DNA from: Amphritea balenae | GTDB lineage: Bacteria; Pseudomonadota; Gammaproteobacteria; Pseudomonadales; Balneatricaceae | Assembly: GCF_003858655.1 (NCBI RefSeq) | Contig: NZ_RQXV01000001.1 | Coordinates: 124,001-188,000 of the forward strand | Direction of reading: 5' to 3' | Length of the DNA stretch: 64,000 nt | Shown: piece after piece, positions 44,653-53,568 of the stretch | Numbering within the stretch: position 1 is the first letter of the stretch | Layout: each line of letters begins with the position of its first letter | Program-made: the position numbers and the translations under genes | The notes under the pieces: model-generated | What the model saw: only the letters and a program-made list of their open reading frames with translations | The model's database searches: none | Told to the model about the DNA's origin: nothing

Positions 44653-46167
44653 ATGAAATTTACCGATCTGGGCCTATCGGCACCTGTACTTAAAGCAATT
44701 GCCGATAAAGGTTACGAGACTCCTTCCCCCATTCAGGCGCAGGCAATTCCTGCCGTACTGGAGGGTAAGGACCTGATGGCTGCAGCTCAGACCGGAACCG
44801 GAAAAACGGCGGGCTTCACTTTGCCGCTGCTCGAATTGTTAAGCAAAGGTGAAAGAGCCAAAGGCACCCAGATACGCGCCTTGATTCTGACCCCTACCCG
44901 GGAGCTGGCAGCGCAGGTTGCAGACAGCGTAGAGACTTACGGGCAGAACCTGCCTATGCGCTCAGCTGTTGTTTTCGGCGGCGTGGGCATCAATCCCCAG
45001 ATGATGAAGCTACGCAAAGGCGTGGATATCCTGATAGCGACACCCGGTCGACTGTTAGATCTATACAGCCAGAATGCGGTTAGATTTGATCGTCTGGAAG
45101 TACTGGTACTGGATGAAGCTGACCGTATGCTGGACATGGGTTTTATCCATGATATCAAGCGAATCATTAAGCTACTGCCGACCAAACGCCAGAACCTGAT
45201 GTTCTCTGCCACTTTTTCAGACTCTATTCGCACCCTGGCCAAAGGGCTGGTTAATAACCCAGTCGAAATCTCAGTTACCCCTCGCAATACAACTGCAACA
45301 ACGGTTAAGCAATGGATCTGTCCGGTTGATAAAAAACGTAAAGCGGCACTGTTTACGTCCCTGCTTAAAGAACATCAATGGCATCAGGTATTAGTTTTCA
45401 CCCGCACTAAACGTGGCGCCAATCAGCTGGCTCGTCATCTGGAGGGGGAAAATGTAAGAGCCTCAGCCATCCATGGAAATAAGAGCCAATCGGCCCGTAC
45501 CAAAGCCCTGACAGACTTTAAAGCTGGCAAAGTACAGGTTCTGGTTGCGACTGATATTGCCGCTCGGGGTTTGGATATTGATCAGCTACCTCAGGTAGTT
45601 AACTTTGATCTACCGAATGTGGCTGAAGATTATGTTCACCGTATTGGCCGTACCGGCCGCGCTGGCGCCACTGGCCAGGCAATTTCTCTGGTGGCTGCCG
45701 ATGAATTCGATCAACTTTCAGCAATCGAAAATCTGATCGGTAGCCTGCTAGAACGCGATGAAGTACCGGGCTTTCTACCTCAGCACAACCTACCGGAGTC
45801 CCGACTTAATACACGCTCCCGTAAACCTAAAAAACCGAAAAAGCCTAAACAGCATCATTCGGAGCATAAAGATGGACAGCGCTCAGGAGATATCGCACGA
45901 GGCCATAAACCCGCTGGCAAAAACAAGCGCCATCGAGCTAACGGGAATACCCAGGATTCAGCCAAAGGCAACAACAGCGGTCGCTCCCAGAATAACGCTA
46001 AAAAACCTTCAGGTGGACAAAAGCCCACTGGTAATAGCAGTAGCCCACAGGGAAACCGACGTAGCAAGCCTGCAGCAAAAGCATCAGGCAACAGAGCCGG
46101 TGGCAACAGTTCATCAACGGGACGTAACCAGGCGAATCGTAGCAAGCCCGGCACAGCTGGACGTTAA
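44653..46167 (+). CDS. rhlE: DEAD-box ATP-dependent RNA helicase RhlE
   Basis: A 504-residue DEAD-box helicase remodelling RNA. All core motifs are seen: [10 protein letters not shown] (Q), [44 protein letters not shown] and HRIGRTGR. The C-terminal 120 residues are low complexity and basic ([10 protein letters not shown], many N, G, S and K), which probably binds RNA. The family is known to affect ribosome assembly and cold growth. A 13-bp inverted repeat follows the gene. Confidence 0.96.
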   Translation: MKFTDLGLSAPVLKAIADKGYETPSPIQAQAIPAVLEGKDLMAAAQTGTGKTAGFTLPLLELLSKGERAKGTQIRALILTPTRELAAQVADSVETYGQNLPMRSAVVFGGVGINPQMMKLRKGVDILIATPGRLLDLYSQNAVRFDRLEVLVLDEADRMLDMGFIHDIKRIIKLLPTKRQNLMFSATFSDSIRTLAKGLVNNPVEISVTPRNTTATTVKQWICPVDKKRKAALFTSLLKEHQWHQVLVFTRTKRGANQLARHLEGENVRASAIHGNKSQSARTKALTDFKAGKVQVLVATDIAARGLDIDQLPQVVNFDLPNVAEDYVHRIGRTGRAGATGQAISLVAADEFDQLSAIENLIGSLLERDEVPGFLPQHNLPESRLNTRSRKPKKPKKPKQHHSEHKDGQRSGDIARGHKPAGKNKRHRANGNTQDSAKGNNSGRSQNNAKKPSGGQKPTGNSSSPQGNRRSKPAAKASGNRAGGNSSSTGRNQANRSKPGTAGR

Positions 46168-46182
46168 AGAAAACCAGAGACT

Positions 46183-46219
46183 GGTTTAGCGCAATCATTG
46201 ATCCCAATTGCGCTAAACC
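46183..46219. other. 13-bp perfect inverted repeat after rhlE
   Basis: GGTTTAGCGCAAT (46183-46195) and ATTGCGCTAAACC (46207-46219) with an 11-nt loop, 16 bp after the rhlE stop codon. It lacks a T tract. It may be a 3' stabiliser or a factor-dependent terminator. Confidence 0.8.
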
Positions 46220-46283
46220 TGACTCACTGGAAATTAGTGCTATGCTCTGAGAAAAATCACGATAACTTCTCAGAGAGATAATT

Positions 46284-47228
46284 ATGCGTTTTTTGATTAT
46301 TGGCGCCGGTGGTATCGGCTGTTACTACGGTGCACGGTTACAACAAAAAGGGCACCAGGTTTGTTTTCTTGCCAGAGGTGAGCATCTTAACGCGATGCGA
46401 ATATCTGGTCTTAAAGTTCAGCACGAAAATCTAAACTTTCATGAAAAGGTCGATGCAACCGACCTGAACGAACTCTTGCAGCATCGAAGTTGCAAAGAAT
46501 TCGATATGATTCTTCTCTGTCTCAAAACCGGTGCTACGGAATCGATTCTTAGTCAGTTACAAGCCTGGCTAAAGCATTCAGACACCCCGGTTCTATCACT
46601 GCAAAACGGTGTTGATAACGAACCTCTGATAGCAGATATTCTGGGGCAATACCGCACCATTGGAGGCCTCGCTGTCCGTATTGGAGGCCATATTCTCAGC
46701 CCCGGCGAAGTTGAAGCCAAAGGCCCTGCCCAGGTCATTATGGGTAGTTGGCCCAATCATTCTGAACCAAGAGTTTTCAGTCCCGATGCACTAAAGGTAT
46801 ATGCAGAAACCTTTAACGAAGCAGGTATCCCAACTACCATCTCCGCAGATATTCGCTATGAGTTATGGCGAAAATTATTGATTAATAATGGCGTAAACCC
46901 ACTATCAGCCCTGACCCGCCTAGATACCAGAAGCCTTACCTCTCACCCGGTTTTCGGCAAAACCGTTTACCGGATGATGCAAGAAGTCGCAGCGGTGTCT
47001 ATCGCAGACAATGTCATTTTATCAACCCAGGATATAGATGAGATGTTTAACCTGATCAGTAACTTTGATGCGATAAAAACGTCAATGCTGGTTGATAAAG
47101 AGAAAGGCCGCCCCCTGGAACTGGACGGCATCAGTGGTGCTGTGATAAAACGCGCAGCACAATTAAAAACAGAAGTACCTAATACCGAACTGGTACAGGC
47201 GCTGTTATTACAACAAGAATCAGACTAA
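46284..47228 (+). CDS. panE: 2-dehydropantoate 2-reductase
   Basis: A ketopantoate reductase of 314 residues in the coenzyme A pathway, using NADPH. The N-terminal GAGGIGCYYGARL Rossmann motif, LQNGVDNE, the catalytic lysine in ELWRKLLINNGVNPLSAL and the segment KGRPLELDGISGAVI support it. Related proteins sometimes act on other 2-ketoacids. It is preceded by AGAGAG and followed after 56 bp by hopJ. Confidence 0.92.
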   Translation: MRFLIIGAGGIGCYYGARLQQKGHQVCFLARGEHLNAMRISGLKVQHENLNFHEKVDATDLNELLQHRSCKEFDMILLCLKTGATESILSQLQAWLKHSDTPVLSLQNGVDNEPLIADILGQYRTIGGLAVRIGGHILSPGEVEAKGPAQVIMGSWPNHSEPRVFSPDALKVYAETFNEAGIPTTISADIRYELWRKLLINNGVNPLSALTRLDTRSLTSHPVFGKTVYRMMQEVAAVSIADNVILSTQDIDEMFNLISNFDAIKTSMLVDKEKGRPLELDGISGAVIKRAAQLKTEVPNTELVQALLLQQESD

Positions 47229-47284
47229 CTGAGTTCTCATAATTTTACTCATAGCTATAAACACTTTTACAACAGGAGTCATGA

Positions 47285-47629
47285 ATGGATCTGCAACAAT
47301 TTATCCAGAACCTCAAACAAGATAACAAGCCGGATTTTGAAGATACAATGGCGGTTATCGAAGCTAACTATGATTACTCTCCCGCCCGCTTTAGTAATGG
47401 TGATCTGATCAACGCTGCCGGCACCAATGAAGGCTCATGTAAAATTTTCGCCTTTGCCCGAATGAACAGCCTGTCAGAAGAACAAACATTAAACTGCTTT
47501 GGCCGCTTCTACCGTCAGGACGTTTTGGAGCATCCTGAAGCAACTGATCACGGCAATATCCGTAACTTCATGGTACATGGCTGGGGAAGCGTTAGCTTTG
47601 ACCAAGCCCCCCTAACAAAAAAGTCGTAA
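47285..47629 (+). CDS. HopJ-family protein
   Basis: A 114-residue protein of the HopJ type III effector-like family (PF08888). The segments FEDTMAVIEANYDYSPARF, NEGSCKIFAFARMN and the C-terminal NIRNFMVHGWGSV are characteristic. Despite the name, members are common in bacteria without type III secretion, and the function is unknown. GGAG lies just upstream. It ends shortly before the first of the three tandem sRNA genes. Confidence 0.92.
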   Translation: MDLQQFIQNLKQDNKPDFEDTMAVIEANYDYSPARFSNGDLINAAGTNEGSCKIFAFARMNSLSEEQTLNCFGRFYRQDVLEHPEATDHGNIRNFMVHGWGSVSFDQAPLTKKS

Positions 47630-47640
47630 GTTAAAGATAA

Positions 47641-47659
47641 TATAGGACTTTTTCCTATA
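47641..47659. promoter_or_regulatory. Upstream palindrome of sRNA copy 1
   Basis: TATAGGA-N5-TCCTATA, 21 bp before a CATAAT -10 box (47681-47686). Related palindromes sit at the same place before copies 2 and 3. No -35 box is seen, so an activator probably binds here. Confidence 0.65.
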
Positions 47660-47693
47660 TCTAAAAAACGGCATGATTAGCATAATTACTTTC

Positions 47694-47909
47694 GTTGGAC
47701 CGACATCTCTTCAGGGAATTGAAGAACAACTAACTGACACGGAAGTAAGAACGCGATACGGATATTATCTATTGGCAGGACGCTAACTGATATTTCGCGA
47801 CAAAATTTCTAAGGATAGAAAGCCTCTTTCGGGATTGCGAAGAGGTAACATTACGGATCGATACTTAGTTAGTTAGAAAAGAGCTCAGGGAACTGAAGCT
47901 CTTTTTTTT
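47694..47909 (+). ncRNA. Csr/Rsm-type sRNA, tandem copy 1
   Basis: A predicted RNA of about 216 nt that should sequester CsrA/RsmA. It contains nine GGA motifs, several in the loops of predicted hairpins: CTTCA/TTGAAG around GGGAA (47709-47724), GATA/TATC around CGGATAT (47755-47769), TTTCTA/TAGAAA closing AGGA (47806-47821), CCTCTT/AAGAGG enclosing GGATTG (47823-47845) and the terminator loop GGAA (47880-47902). A run of T follows. The start is estimated as 7 nt after the -10 box. This copy is the most divergent of the three. No ORF has family character. Function is inferred from architecture. Confidence 0.85.
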
Positions 47910-47951
47910 TGCTTTTTCAAACCCGGTAACTGTTCCAAATATGTGACAAAT

Positions 47952-47966
47952 TAGGAATTTTTCCTA
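47952..47966. promoter_or_regulatory. Upstream palindrome of sRNA copy 2
   Basis: TAGGAA-TTT-TTCCTA, 23 bp before GATAAT (47990-47995). It matches the element upstream of copy 3 exactly, including flanking GACAAAT. Confidence 0.65.
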
Positions 47967-48002
47967 TATCCAATTGCCGACAGAGAGCCGATAATTCTAA
48001 TC

Positions 48003-48218
48003 GTTGGACCGACATCTCTTCAGGGAATTGAAGTACAACTGGCTGACAAGGAAGTAAGAACGCGATACGGATATTATCTATTGGCAGGACGCTAACTGAT
48101 ATTTCGCGAAAAATTTCTAAGGACGGAAAGCCTCTTCCGGGATTGCGAAGAGGTAACATTACGGAATGACACTAGCTGGTTAGAAAAAGAGCTCAGGGAA
48201 CTGAAGCTCTTTTTTTTT
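48003..48218 (+). ncRNA. Csr/Rsm-type sRNA, tandem copy 2
   Basis: The second copy, about 216 nt, starting 309 bp after copy 1. It begins with the same GTTGGACCGACATCTCTTCA and has ten GGA motifs; the AGGA loop becomes AAGGACGGAA. It differs from copy 3 at only a few positions in the transcribed part and more from copy 1, so copies 2 and 3 are the more recent duplicates. It ends with the same stem AGAGC/GCTCT around GGAA and a T-run. Confidence 0.85.
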
Positions 48219-48266
48219 AACATTTTTTATTTTCACCGTGGCAACTGTTTCAAATAAGTGACAAAT

Positions 48267-48281
48267 TAGGAATTTTTCCTA
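48267..48281. promoter_or_regulatory. Upstream palindrome of sRNA copy 3
   Basis: TAGGAA-TTT-TTCCTA, 23 bp before GATAAT (48305-48310). The element and its flanks repeat those of copy 2. Confidence 0.65.
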
Positions 48282-48317
48282 TATCCAATTACCGACAGAG
48301 ATCCGATAATTCTAATC

Positions 48318-48532
48318 GTTGGACCGACATCTCTTCAGGGAATTGAAGTACAACTGGCTGACAAGGAAGTAAGAACGCGATACGGATATTATCTATTGGC
48401 AGGACGCTAACTGATATTTCGCGAAAAATTTCTAAGGACGGAAAGCCTCTTTCGGGATTGCGAAGAGGTAACATTACGGAATGACATTAGCCGGTTAGAA
48501 AAAGAGCTCAGGGAACTGAAGCTCTTTTTTTT
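48318..48532 (+). ncRNA. Csr/Rsm-type sRNA, tandem copy 3
   Basis: The third copy, about 215 nt, 315 bp after copy 2, with ten GGA motifs and the same hairpin series and terminator. Each copy has its own -10 box and terminator, so three separate transcripts are expected instead of one long precursor. The T-run ends 13 bp before the stop codon of the convergent TSUP gene. Confidence 0.85.
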
Positions 48533-48544
48533 GCGCTCAAAACC

Positions 48545-49348
48545 TTAGATTACCGAACTGATCATCTTCAGAGCCAAGCCCAATAGCAGAACAGCAAATA
48601 CCTTTTTCAGAATAGGTACAGGCAGCTTATGCGCAGCATGTGCGCCGACAGGGGCCATCATAAAGCTCATAACCGAGATTAGTACTACTCCAGGCAGATA
48701 CACAAAGCCAAACACATAAGGTATATCCAGCCCTGCACTCAGACCATTTACCATATAACCAATAGTGCCTGCTACAGAAATCGGCAGCCCGATAGCGGCC
48801 GACGTACCTATCGCTTTCTTAACATCAACGTTATGCCAGCTCAGATAAGGAACTGTAATGGTTCCACCACCAATTGAAACTAAAGCTGAAATACTGCCAA
48901 TAATACCCCCAGCGGCAAACAAGCCTCCCGCCCCAGGCAACATGCGCGATGGCTTTGGCTTTTTATTTAAGAACATCTGAGTTGAGGCGAAAACCAGAAA
49001 GCAGGCAAAAAAGATAGCCAAGAAAACAGAGCTGAGAACCGAGGCCAGAAATGTTGCGAGAAATGCCCCGACCAGAATTCCTGGTGAAATCAGCTTAACC
49101 ACATCCCAGAGCACACCAGCCTTTTTATGATGGGCCCGCATACTGGATATAGAAGTAACAACAATCGACGCCATAGAGGTACCCAGCGCCAGGTGAACGA
49201 CACTCTCAGACGGTAAGCCCTGCCAGACAAACAGTGAGGTCAGTACTGGTACCATAACCAACCCACCACCAATACCTAGCAATCCAGCCAGGAACCCAAC
49301 TATTGTGCCTAACACAATAAAAGAGACAATCAGTTCTGCTTCCATCAT
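48545..49348 (-). CDS. TSUP-family membrane transporter (TauE/SafE)
   Basis: A 267-residue integral membrane protein with about eight hydrophobic segments. It has the repeated family motif GLLGIGGGLVMVPVL near the N-terminus and SIGGGTITVPYLSW in the second half. TSUP proteins export sulfite, sulfoacetate or related anions. Here it lies directly downstream of a SulP anion transporter gene on the same strand, but a terminator separates them. The substrate is not known. ATG at 49348 or 49345 are both possible. Confidence 0.9.
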   Translation of the reverse strand: MMEAELIVSFIVLGTIVGFLAGLLGIGGGLVMVPVLTSLFVWQGLPSESVVHLALGTSMASIVVTSISSMRAHHKKAGVLWDVVKLISPGILVGAFLATFLASVLSSVFLAIFFACFLVFASTQMFLNKKPKPSRMLPGAGGLFAAGGIIGSISALVSIGGGTITVPYLSWHNVDVKKAIGTSAAIGLPISVAGTIGYMVNGLSAGLDIPYVFGFVYLPGVVLISVMSFMMAPVGAHAAHKLPVPILKKVFAVLLLGLALKMISSVI

Positions 49349-49365
49349 TTTAATCCGTCAGATAT

Positions 49366-49394
49366 AAAAAACCGCGATCATTGTCGCGGTTTTA
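49366..49394 (-). terminator. Terminator between SulP and TSUP genes
   Basis: Stem AACCGCGA / TCGCGGTT with flanking A/T runs on both sides. On the minus strand it follows the SulP stop codon by about 35 bp. Confidence 0.9.
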
Positions 49395-49427
49395 AAATTT
49401 AACACAAGTACCAGTCAGTTTTGGCCC

Positions 49428-50990
49428 TTAAGCCAACTTATCATCAGCAACTTTATAGTCAGGATCTTCAGCACGGTTCATCTCGACTACTGATCCGGCT
49501 TTCTCTAATAGCCTGATACACTCGGGGCTCAGATGACGGATATGAATATCAATATCCGCTTTCTGATACCGCTCAACCAACGAATCTATCACTTCAATAC
49601 CTGAGTGATCCATCACCCTACAGTTAGCAAAGTCGATAATGACTTCCTGTGGATCAAACTTAGGTGTGAAGTTATCACGAAAAGCCTGCACAGAACCGAA
49701 GAACAATGGTCCGTGTGGTTTATACACTTTCAGGAAACCGTTATTCTCAAGGCTGGTTTCAATGAGCATATGCTTAGCATGCTTCCAGGCGAATACCAAC
49801 GCAGAAACAATAACACCTACAATAACGGCAATCGCCAGATCAGTCAGCACCGTTACAACAGTTACAGTTACAACCACAATTGCATCAGAAGGTGGAATCT
49901 TACGCATCATGTTCAGGCTGGCCCACTCAAAGGTACCAATTACAACAATAAACATCACGCCAACAAGTGCAGCAACGGGAATCATCTCAATCCAGCTCGA
50001 ACCAACCAGAATAAAGAGCAGCAGGAACAGCGCTGCAGAGATACCCGACGCCCTTCCGGTACCGCCAGAGCTGATGTTAATCATACTCTGACCAATCATG
50101 GCACAACCGCCCATACCACCAAAAAAGCCAGTAACGACATTGGCAACACCCTGACCAACACACTCTTTATTACCGCGACCCCGGGTCTCAGTAATTTCAT
50201 CAATAAGCGACAGCGTCAACAACGATTCAATCAGACCGATAGCCGCCAGGATCAGGGCGTAAGGTAAGATAATACGCAGGGTTTCAAGGTTAATTTCAAC
50301 CATAGGAATGTGGAACTGAGGCAGGCCGCCAGCCATAGTAGCCAGCGGATCACCGGTCATATCAATCAGTACATCCTGCACACTACGGGCAGATTCTATA
50401 TCCATCCCGATAACTATGGCGGTAACGGTCAGAATAGCCACCAGCGTGGAAGGTACAGCTTTTGTCAGCTTTGGTAAAAAATGAATGATTGCCATTGTCA
50501 GAGCAACCAGCCCCAACATGGTCATCATCTGTTCACCCTGCATCCAGCCAAGTACACCGTCTTCATCGGCGATCTGGAACTGTTTCATCTGCGCCAGGAA
50601 AATAACTATCGCCAGACCATTTACAAAGCCCAGCATCACCGGGTGAGGGACCATTCGGATGAACTTACCAAGCCGGAAGGTACCTGCCAGTATCTGGAAT
50701 ATACCCATTAGCACCACAGTAGCAAACAGGTATTCGACGCCATGTAAGGCTACCAGGCTAACCATCACTACAGCTAGCGCACCGGTCGCACCGGAAATCA
50801 TCCCAGGGCGTCCACCTATTGAAGCCGTAATTAAGCCAACCAAAAAAGCCGCATACAGGCCTACCAGAGGGTCAACTCCTGCGACAAAAGCAAAGGCTAC
50901 AGCTTCCGGCACCAGCGCCAAAGCCACAGTGAGACCTGAAAGCAGATCGGCCTTCATGCTTTGAGAACGTTTATAAATCAGCTGCAGCAT
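49428..50990 (-). CDS. SulP-family anion transporter with STAS domain
   Basis: A 520-residue membrane transporter. The membrane part contains [36 protein letters not shown] and [18 protein letters not shown], and a C-terminal STAS domain (about 410-500) includes [13 protein letters not shown]. SulP proteins move sulfate, bicarbonate or other anions, and the STAS domain is regulatory. The segment around [10 protein letters not shown] resembles the bicarbonate/sodium-coupled subfamily, so sulfate is not certain. It probably forms a single-gene unit. Confidence 0.92.
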   Translation of the reverse strand: MLQLIYKRSQSMKADLLSGLTVALALVPEAVAFAFVAGVDPLVGLYAAFLVGLITASIGGRPGMISGATGALAVVMVSLVALHGVEYLFATVVLMGIFQILAGTFRLGKFIRMVPHPVMLGFVNGLAIVIFLAQMKQFQIADEDGVLGWMQGEQMMTMLGLVALTMAIIHFLPKLTKAVPSTLVAILTVTAIVIGMDIESARSVQDVLIDMTGDPLATMAGGLPQFHIPMVEINLETLRIILPYALILAAIGLIESLLTLSLIDEITETRGRGNKECVGQGVANVVTGFFGGMGGCAMIGQSMINISSGGTGRASGISAALFLLLFILVGSSWIEMIPVAALVGVMFIVVIGTFEWASLNMMRKIPPSDAIVVVTVTVVTVLTDLAIAVIVGVIVSALVFAWKHAKHMLIETSLENNGFLKVYKPHGPLFFGSVQAFRDNFTPKFDPQEVIIDFANCRVMDHSGIEVIDSLVERYQKADIDIHIRHLSPECIRLLEKAGSVVEMNRAEDPDYKVADDKLA

Positions 50991-51076
50991 AGGACTGTTT
51001 TTCCTGAGTGTCTAAGAATTGAGGCTGGCGTAAAAAGTGCGCGATTATATCATTGTGCAGCTGCACACAACAGGGG

Positions 51077-51634
51077 TCAGGAACCTATATGCATGAATAG
51101 TTTATGGCGTAGATTAGCCAGATTCATGGCAGCCAGATCCTCAGCAATTTTTAGTACCGGTTCAGAAACATGGGCTCGATAATGGTTTTGCAGTTGCACC
51201 AAATTTCGCCATGCTGGAGGGTAGCTGTTCAAACGGCTGATCATTCCGCCGTCTGAATCATTAGCGATAAATCTGACCGAACCAATACCTGAGAGCAACA
51301 AGCGGGAAAGACACATAGGGCATGGTTCAAGGCTAACCAGCATTGTCAGCTGAGCCGGACTATGACCTAAACTCCCCTGCTCCAATTGATCGATCAGAAT
51401 CATCTCAGCATGAGCGCTACTGTTATAGCCCTGACTAAACACCCGATTCTCTGCCTGAGCAACAACCTCTCTCCGTTCATTAAGCAGCAAAGCGGCAACT
51501 CCATAGTTACCTTGTTCATAGGCATCTAAAGCTAATCGACAGCATTTCAGCGCATTCTCATCATCTAAATAATCAGGGTTCGGATTTGTCGACGCTAACC
51601 GTTTTATCAATCCCTCAATCGATTTATCGCTCAT
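51077..51634 (-). CDS. CMP/dCMP-type nucleoside or guanine deaminase family protein
   Basis: A 185-residue zinc deaminase. The motif AHAEMILID supplies the histidine and catalytic glutamate, and EPCPMCLSRLL the two zinc cysteines. It is close to tRNA-adenosine or guanine deaminases in pattern, but the C-terminal half is longer, and the substrate is not clear. ATG at 51634 is chosen, with GGAGG 5 nt upstream; GTG at 51637 is too close. It follows dinB by 16 bp and is probably co-transcribed with it. Confidence 0.85.
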   Translation of the reverse strand: MSDKSIEGLIKRLASTNPNPDYLDDENALKCCRLALDAYEQGNYGVAALLLNERREVVAQAENRVFSQGYNSSAHAEMILIDQLEQGSLGHSPAQLTMLVSLEPCPMCLSRLLLSGIGSVRFIANDSDGGMISRLNSYPPAWRNLVQLQNHYRAHVSEPVLKIAEDLAAMNLANLRHKLFMHIGS

Positions 51635-51650
51635 CACAACCTCCAGCCTT

Positions 51651-52721
51651 TCACTCTATTAGTTTAAGCTGCTCTGCCTGTTGCGGGTTTCTTGGCTGCA
51701 ACCGGTACCCAACACCGATAAGCCTTACCGGCTTTTCGCCACGCTCCCAGGCTTGCTGACAAAGGTGCTCATAAAGTGCAAGCGGGCACTCCGATGTTGA
51801 CTGTTCCATTGTCGTCTGGGTGAAATCAAAGAATTTTAGTTTTATAACCGCGCCAGCAACGTCTCTCTTTTCCCGGTGCTTGGCATATCGCTGCTCCAGC
51901 TCAGCCAACATCCCCGGCAATTTATCCAGGCAGCTATTCAGATCAGGCAGATCAATAGAAAAAGTGTGCTCTACGCTGATCGACTTGCGCTCGCGATTTT
52001 GTCTGACCGGACGGTCATCCTGTCCTCGGCTTAGCTCGTATAAGCGTTTACCAAAACGACCAAATCGATTAATAAGCTGAGCAAGACTCAGTTGACGCAA
52101 ATCACCGCAGGTCTCAATATCCATCTGCTGTAATTTTGCCGCCGTTACTTTACCGACGCCAAAAATCTTCTTAACCGGCAATTGCAATACAAAACTATCA
52201 ATCTGGTTAGGCGTAATTACCCATATACCATCGGGCTTATTCCAGTCACTGGCAATCTTGGCAAGAAATTTATTGGGCGCAATGCCTGCGGAAATAGTAA
52301 TGCCGACTGTCGTCCGAACCCGCTCACGTATCTCTTCAGCAATCAGAGTTGCACTACCGCCTTTATGGGTCACACCAGTTACATCTAAATAAGCTTCATC
52401 TAAAGAGAGAGGCTCTATGCAATCACTATAGTCCCGATAGATCGCCATAATTTTTTCAGACGCTTCGCGGTACTTTGCCATATTTCCGGGAATGACTTTC
52501 AAATCAGGGCAAAGTTTTAGTGCCTGCGCTGTAGCCATCGCAGAATGAATACCATAAGTTCGGGCGGGATAATTACAGGTAGATATAACACCGCGGCGAT
52601 CAGAGGCACCACCGATAGCCAATGGAATGTTCATTAGAGATGGATCATCACGCATTTCGACTGCTGCAAAGAAACAGTCACAGTCGCAATGAATGATTTT
52701 TCTCTGGATAGAAGTTTTCAC
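51651..52721 (-). CDS. dinB: DNA polymerase IV
   Basis: A Y-family translesion polymerase of 356 residues. The N-terminal motif IIHCDCDCFFAAVEMRDDP and DEAYLDVTG contain the catalytic acidic residues. KIASDWNKPDG and the helix-hairpin-helix KIFGVGKVTAAKL follow, then the little-finger region around RKSISVEHTF. The C-terminus lacks an obvious beta-clamp motif beyond its last 10 residues. The start is GTG, with a weak ribosome binding site. No LexA box was recognised upstream by eye. Confidence 0.95.
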   Translation of the reverse strand: MKTSIQRKIIHCDCDCFFAAVEMRDDPSLMNIPLAIGGASDRRGVISTCNYPARTYGIHSAMATAQALKLCPDLKVIPGNMAKYREASEKIMAIYRDYSDCIEPLSLDEAYLDVTGVTHKGGSATLIAEEIRERVRTTVGITISAGIAPNKFLAKIASDWNKPDGIWVITPNQIDSFVLQLPVKKIFGVGKVTAAKLQQMDIETCGDLRQLSLAQLINRFGRFGKRLYELSRGQDDRPVRQNRERKSISVEHTFSIDLPDLNSCLDKLPGMLAELEQRYAKHREKRDVAGAVIKLKFFDFTQTTMEQSTSECPLALYEHLCQQAWERGEKPVRLIGVGYRLQPRNPQQAEQLKLIE

Positions 52722-52791
52722 GCGTAGGCTCAGGTAAGAATTATTACCTTAGCCTACTACGAAACACTGTATAAAAAAACAGTTACATTGT

Positions 52792-53073
52792 TCAGTTTAT
52801 CGAGCGCTTAATCTTTACAACATTTTGTGACAGCCAGGATGGGTCTATAGCACCCCAACCATCAATCACATAATAACCATCATTATTACGGCGGCCGTCC
52901 TGCTTAAAATGTATCTGAATCCCGATACCAGGTATAGCTTTAATGACATCCTGAATTGTGCGTCGGGGCCAACCCGTTTCTGCCATTAGCGCAGGCACAC
53001 TGGGACGATCGATAGTGGTAACCAGATGAGAAATTAATAAACGGCGTGCAAACGTAGTGTTTAGCTTATCCAT
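52792..53073 (-). CDS. Small winged-helix domain protein
   Basis: A 93-residue protein with a winged-helix core: LLISHLVTTIDRPSVPALMA and TGWPRRTIQDVIKAIPGIGI form the helix-turn-helix, and QDGRRNNDGYYVIDGWG the wing. Similar single-domain proteins occur next to diverse genes in gammaproteobacteria. It may bind DNA, but no target is known. GGGA lies upstream. It lies 71 bp upstream of dinB on the same strand. Confidence 0.85.
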   Translation of the reverse strand: MDKLNTTFARRLLISHLVTTIDRPSVPALMAETGWPRRTIQDVIKAIPGIGIQIHFKQDGRRNNDGYYVIDGWGAIDPSWLSQNVVKIKRSIN

Positions 53074-53193
53074 AATACACTCTATTCCCTTAGATGAACT
53101 GGAAGCTTAAAAATCCTTTTTAATTAGTTTGAAGAATCCGGGCCACAGCGTCAAGTTTGAACGATGAATTTCATTCATTTAAATGTGCTGCAT

Positions 53194-53496
53194 CTAAGGA
53201 AGGTGCGAATAAGTCCATTGTTTTCTCTGCGGGCTCTAGAACGGCCTATACCCAAAGGGCATGCTAATGCGCGAAAGACAGTGCAGTGAAATGTCTGGAC
53301 CTTTTCAAACTGCCTGACAAAGCAGGAGGCCGTTATAGTGCCCGCCCCTTCTTTTTAAAAGAAGGGGGCTTTCAGAGAGACTGAATCTCGCTGTTAACAA
53401 TTTTCGACGTACAACCAGTATGTCTGTAATTGTTGCCTTGATCTTCAATCTCTCTGAATGCCAGAGGCATAAGGGACTTGTTCGCACCTTCCCTAA
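53194..53496. mobile_element. IS5-group MITE with CTAA target duplication
   Basis: A 295-bp non-autonomous element (53198-53492). Its ends are inverted GGAAGGTGCGAATAAGTCC (left) and, on the other strand, GGAAGGTGCGAACAAGTCC, the terminal sequence typical of IS5-group elements. Direct CTAA copies at 53194-53197 and 53493-53496 flank it, the 4-bp duplication of that group. It has no transposase ORF. Inside are a CCCCTTCTTTT/AAAAGAAGGGG hairpin (53345-53367) and arms around AGAGAG that fold a second stem. Confidence 0.88.
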
Positions 53497-53568
53497 TCTA
53501 CACATCAACTTTCTCGCATCTCCGGTTTTTAAACTATTCTGAACAGATTAACCAGGGGGAACAATTAA

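Noticed and set aside
45758-46189. 143-codon ORF overlapping the 3' end of rhlE in another frame
   Set aside because: It arises from the low-complexity tail codons of rhlE. No ribosome binding site or known family.
47641-47659. Classical GacA/UvrY box before the sRNA genes
   Set aside because: The palindrome is TATAGGA-N5-TCCTATA, not TGTAAG-N6-CTTACA, so the assignment is left open.
47917-48474. Two minus-strand ORFs (47917-48159 and 48289-48474) with near-identical translations
   Set aside because: They are antisense to the tandem sRNA copies and repeat only because the RNA genes do. No ribosome binding site or protein family fits.
47641-48532. CRISPR array or simple satellite
   Set aside because: Units are about 310 bp, with promoters and terminators in each, unlike short repeats with unique spacers.
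49605-50267. 220-codon ORF antisense to the SulP gene
   Set aside because: Asn/His/Thr-rich shadow of membrane-protein codons with no family character.
53380-53460. Integron attC site inside the MITE
   Set aside because: The stem has TTAACAA/TTGTT elements but does not match the RYYYAAC and GTTRRRY core sites, and no integrase is present.
53305-53508. 67-codon minus-strand ORF within the MITE
   Set aside because: It runs through the terminal inverted repeat and internal hairpins and has no likeness to an IS5 transposase.
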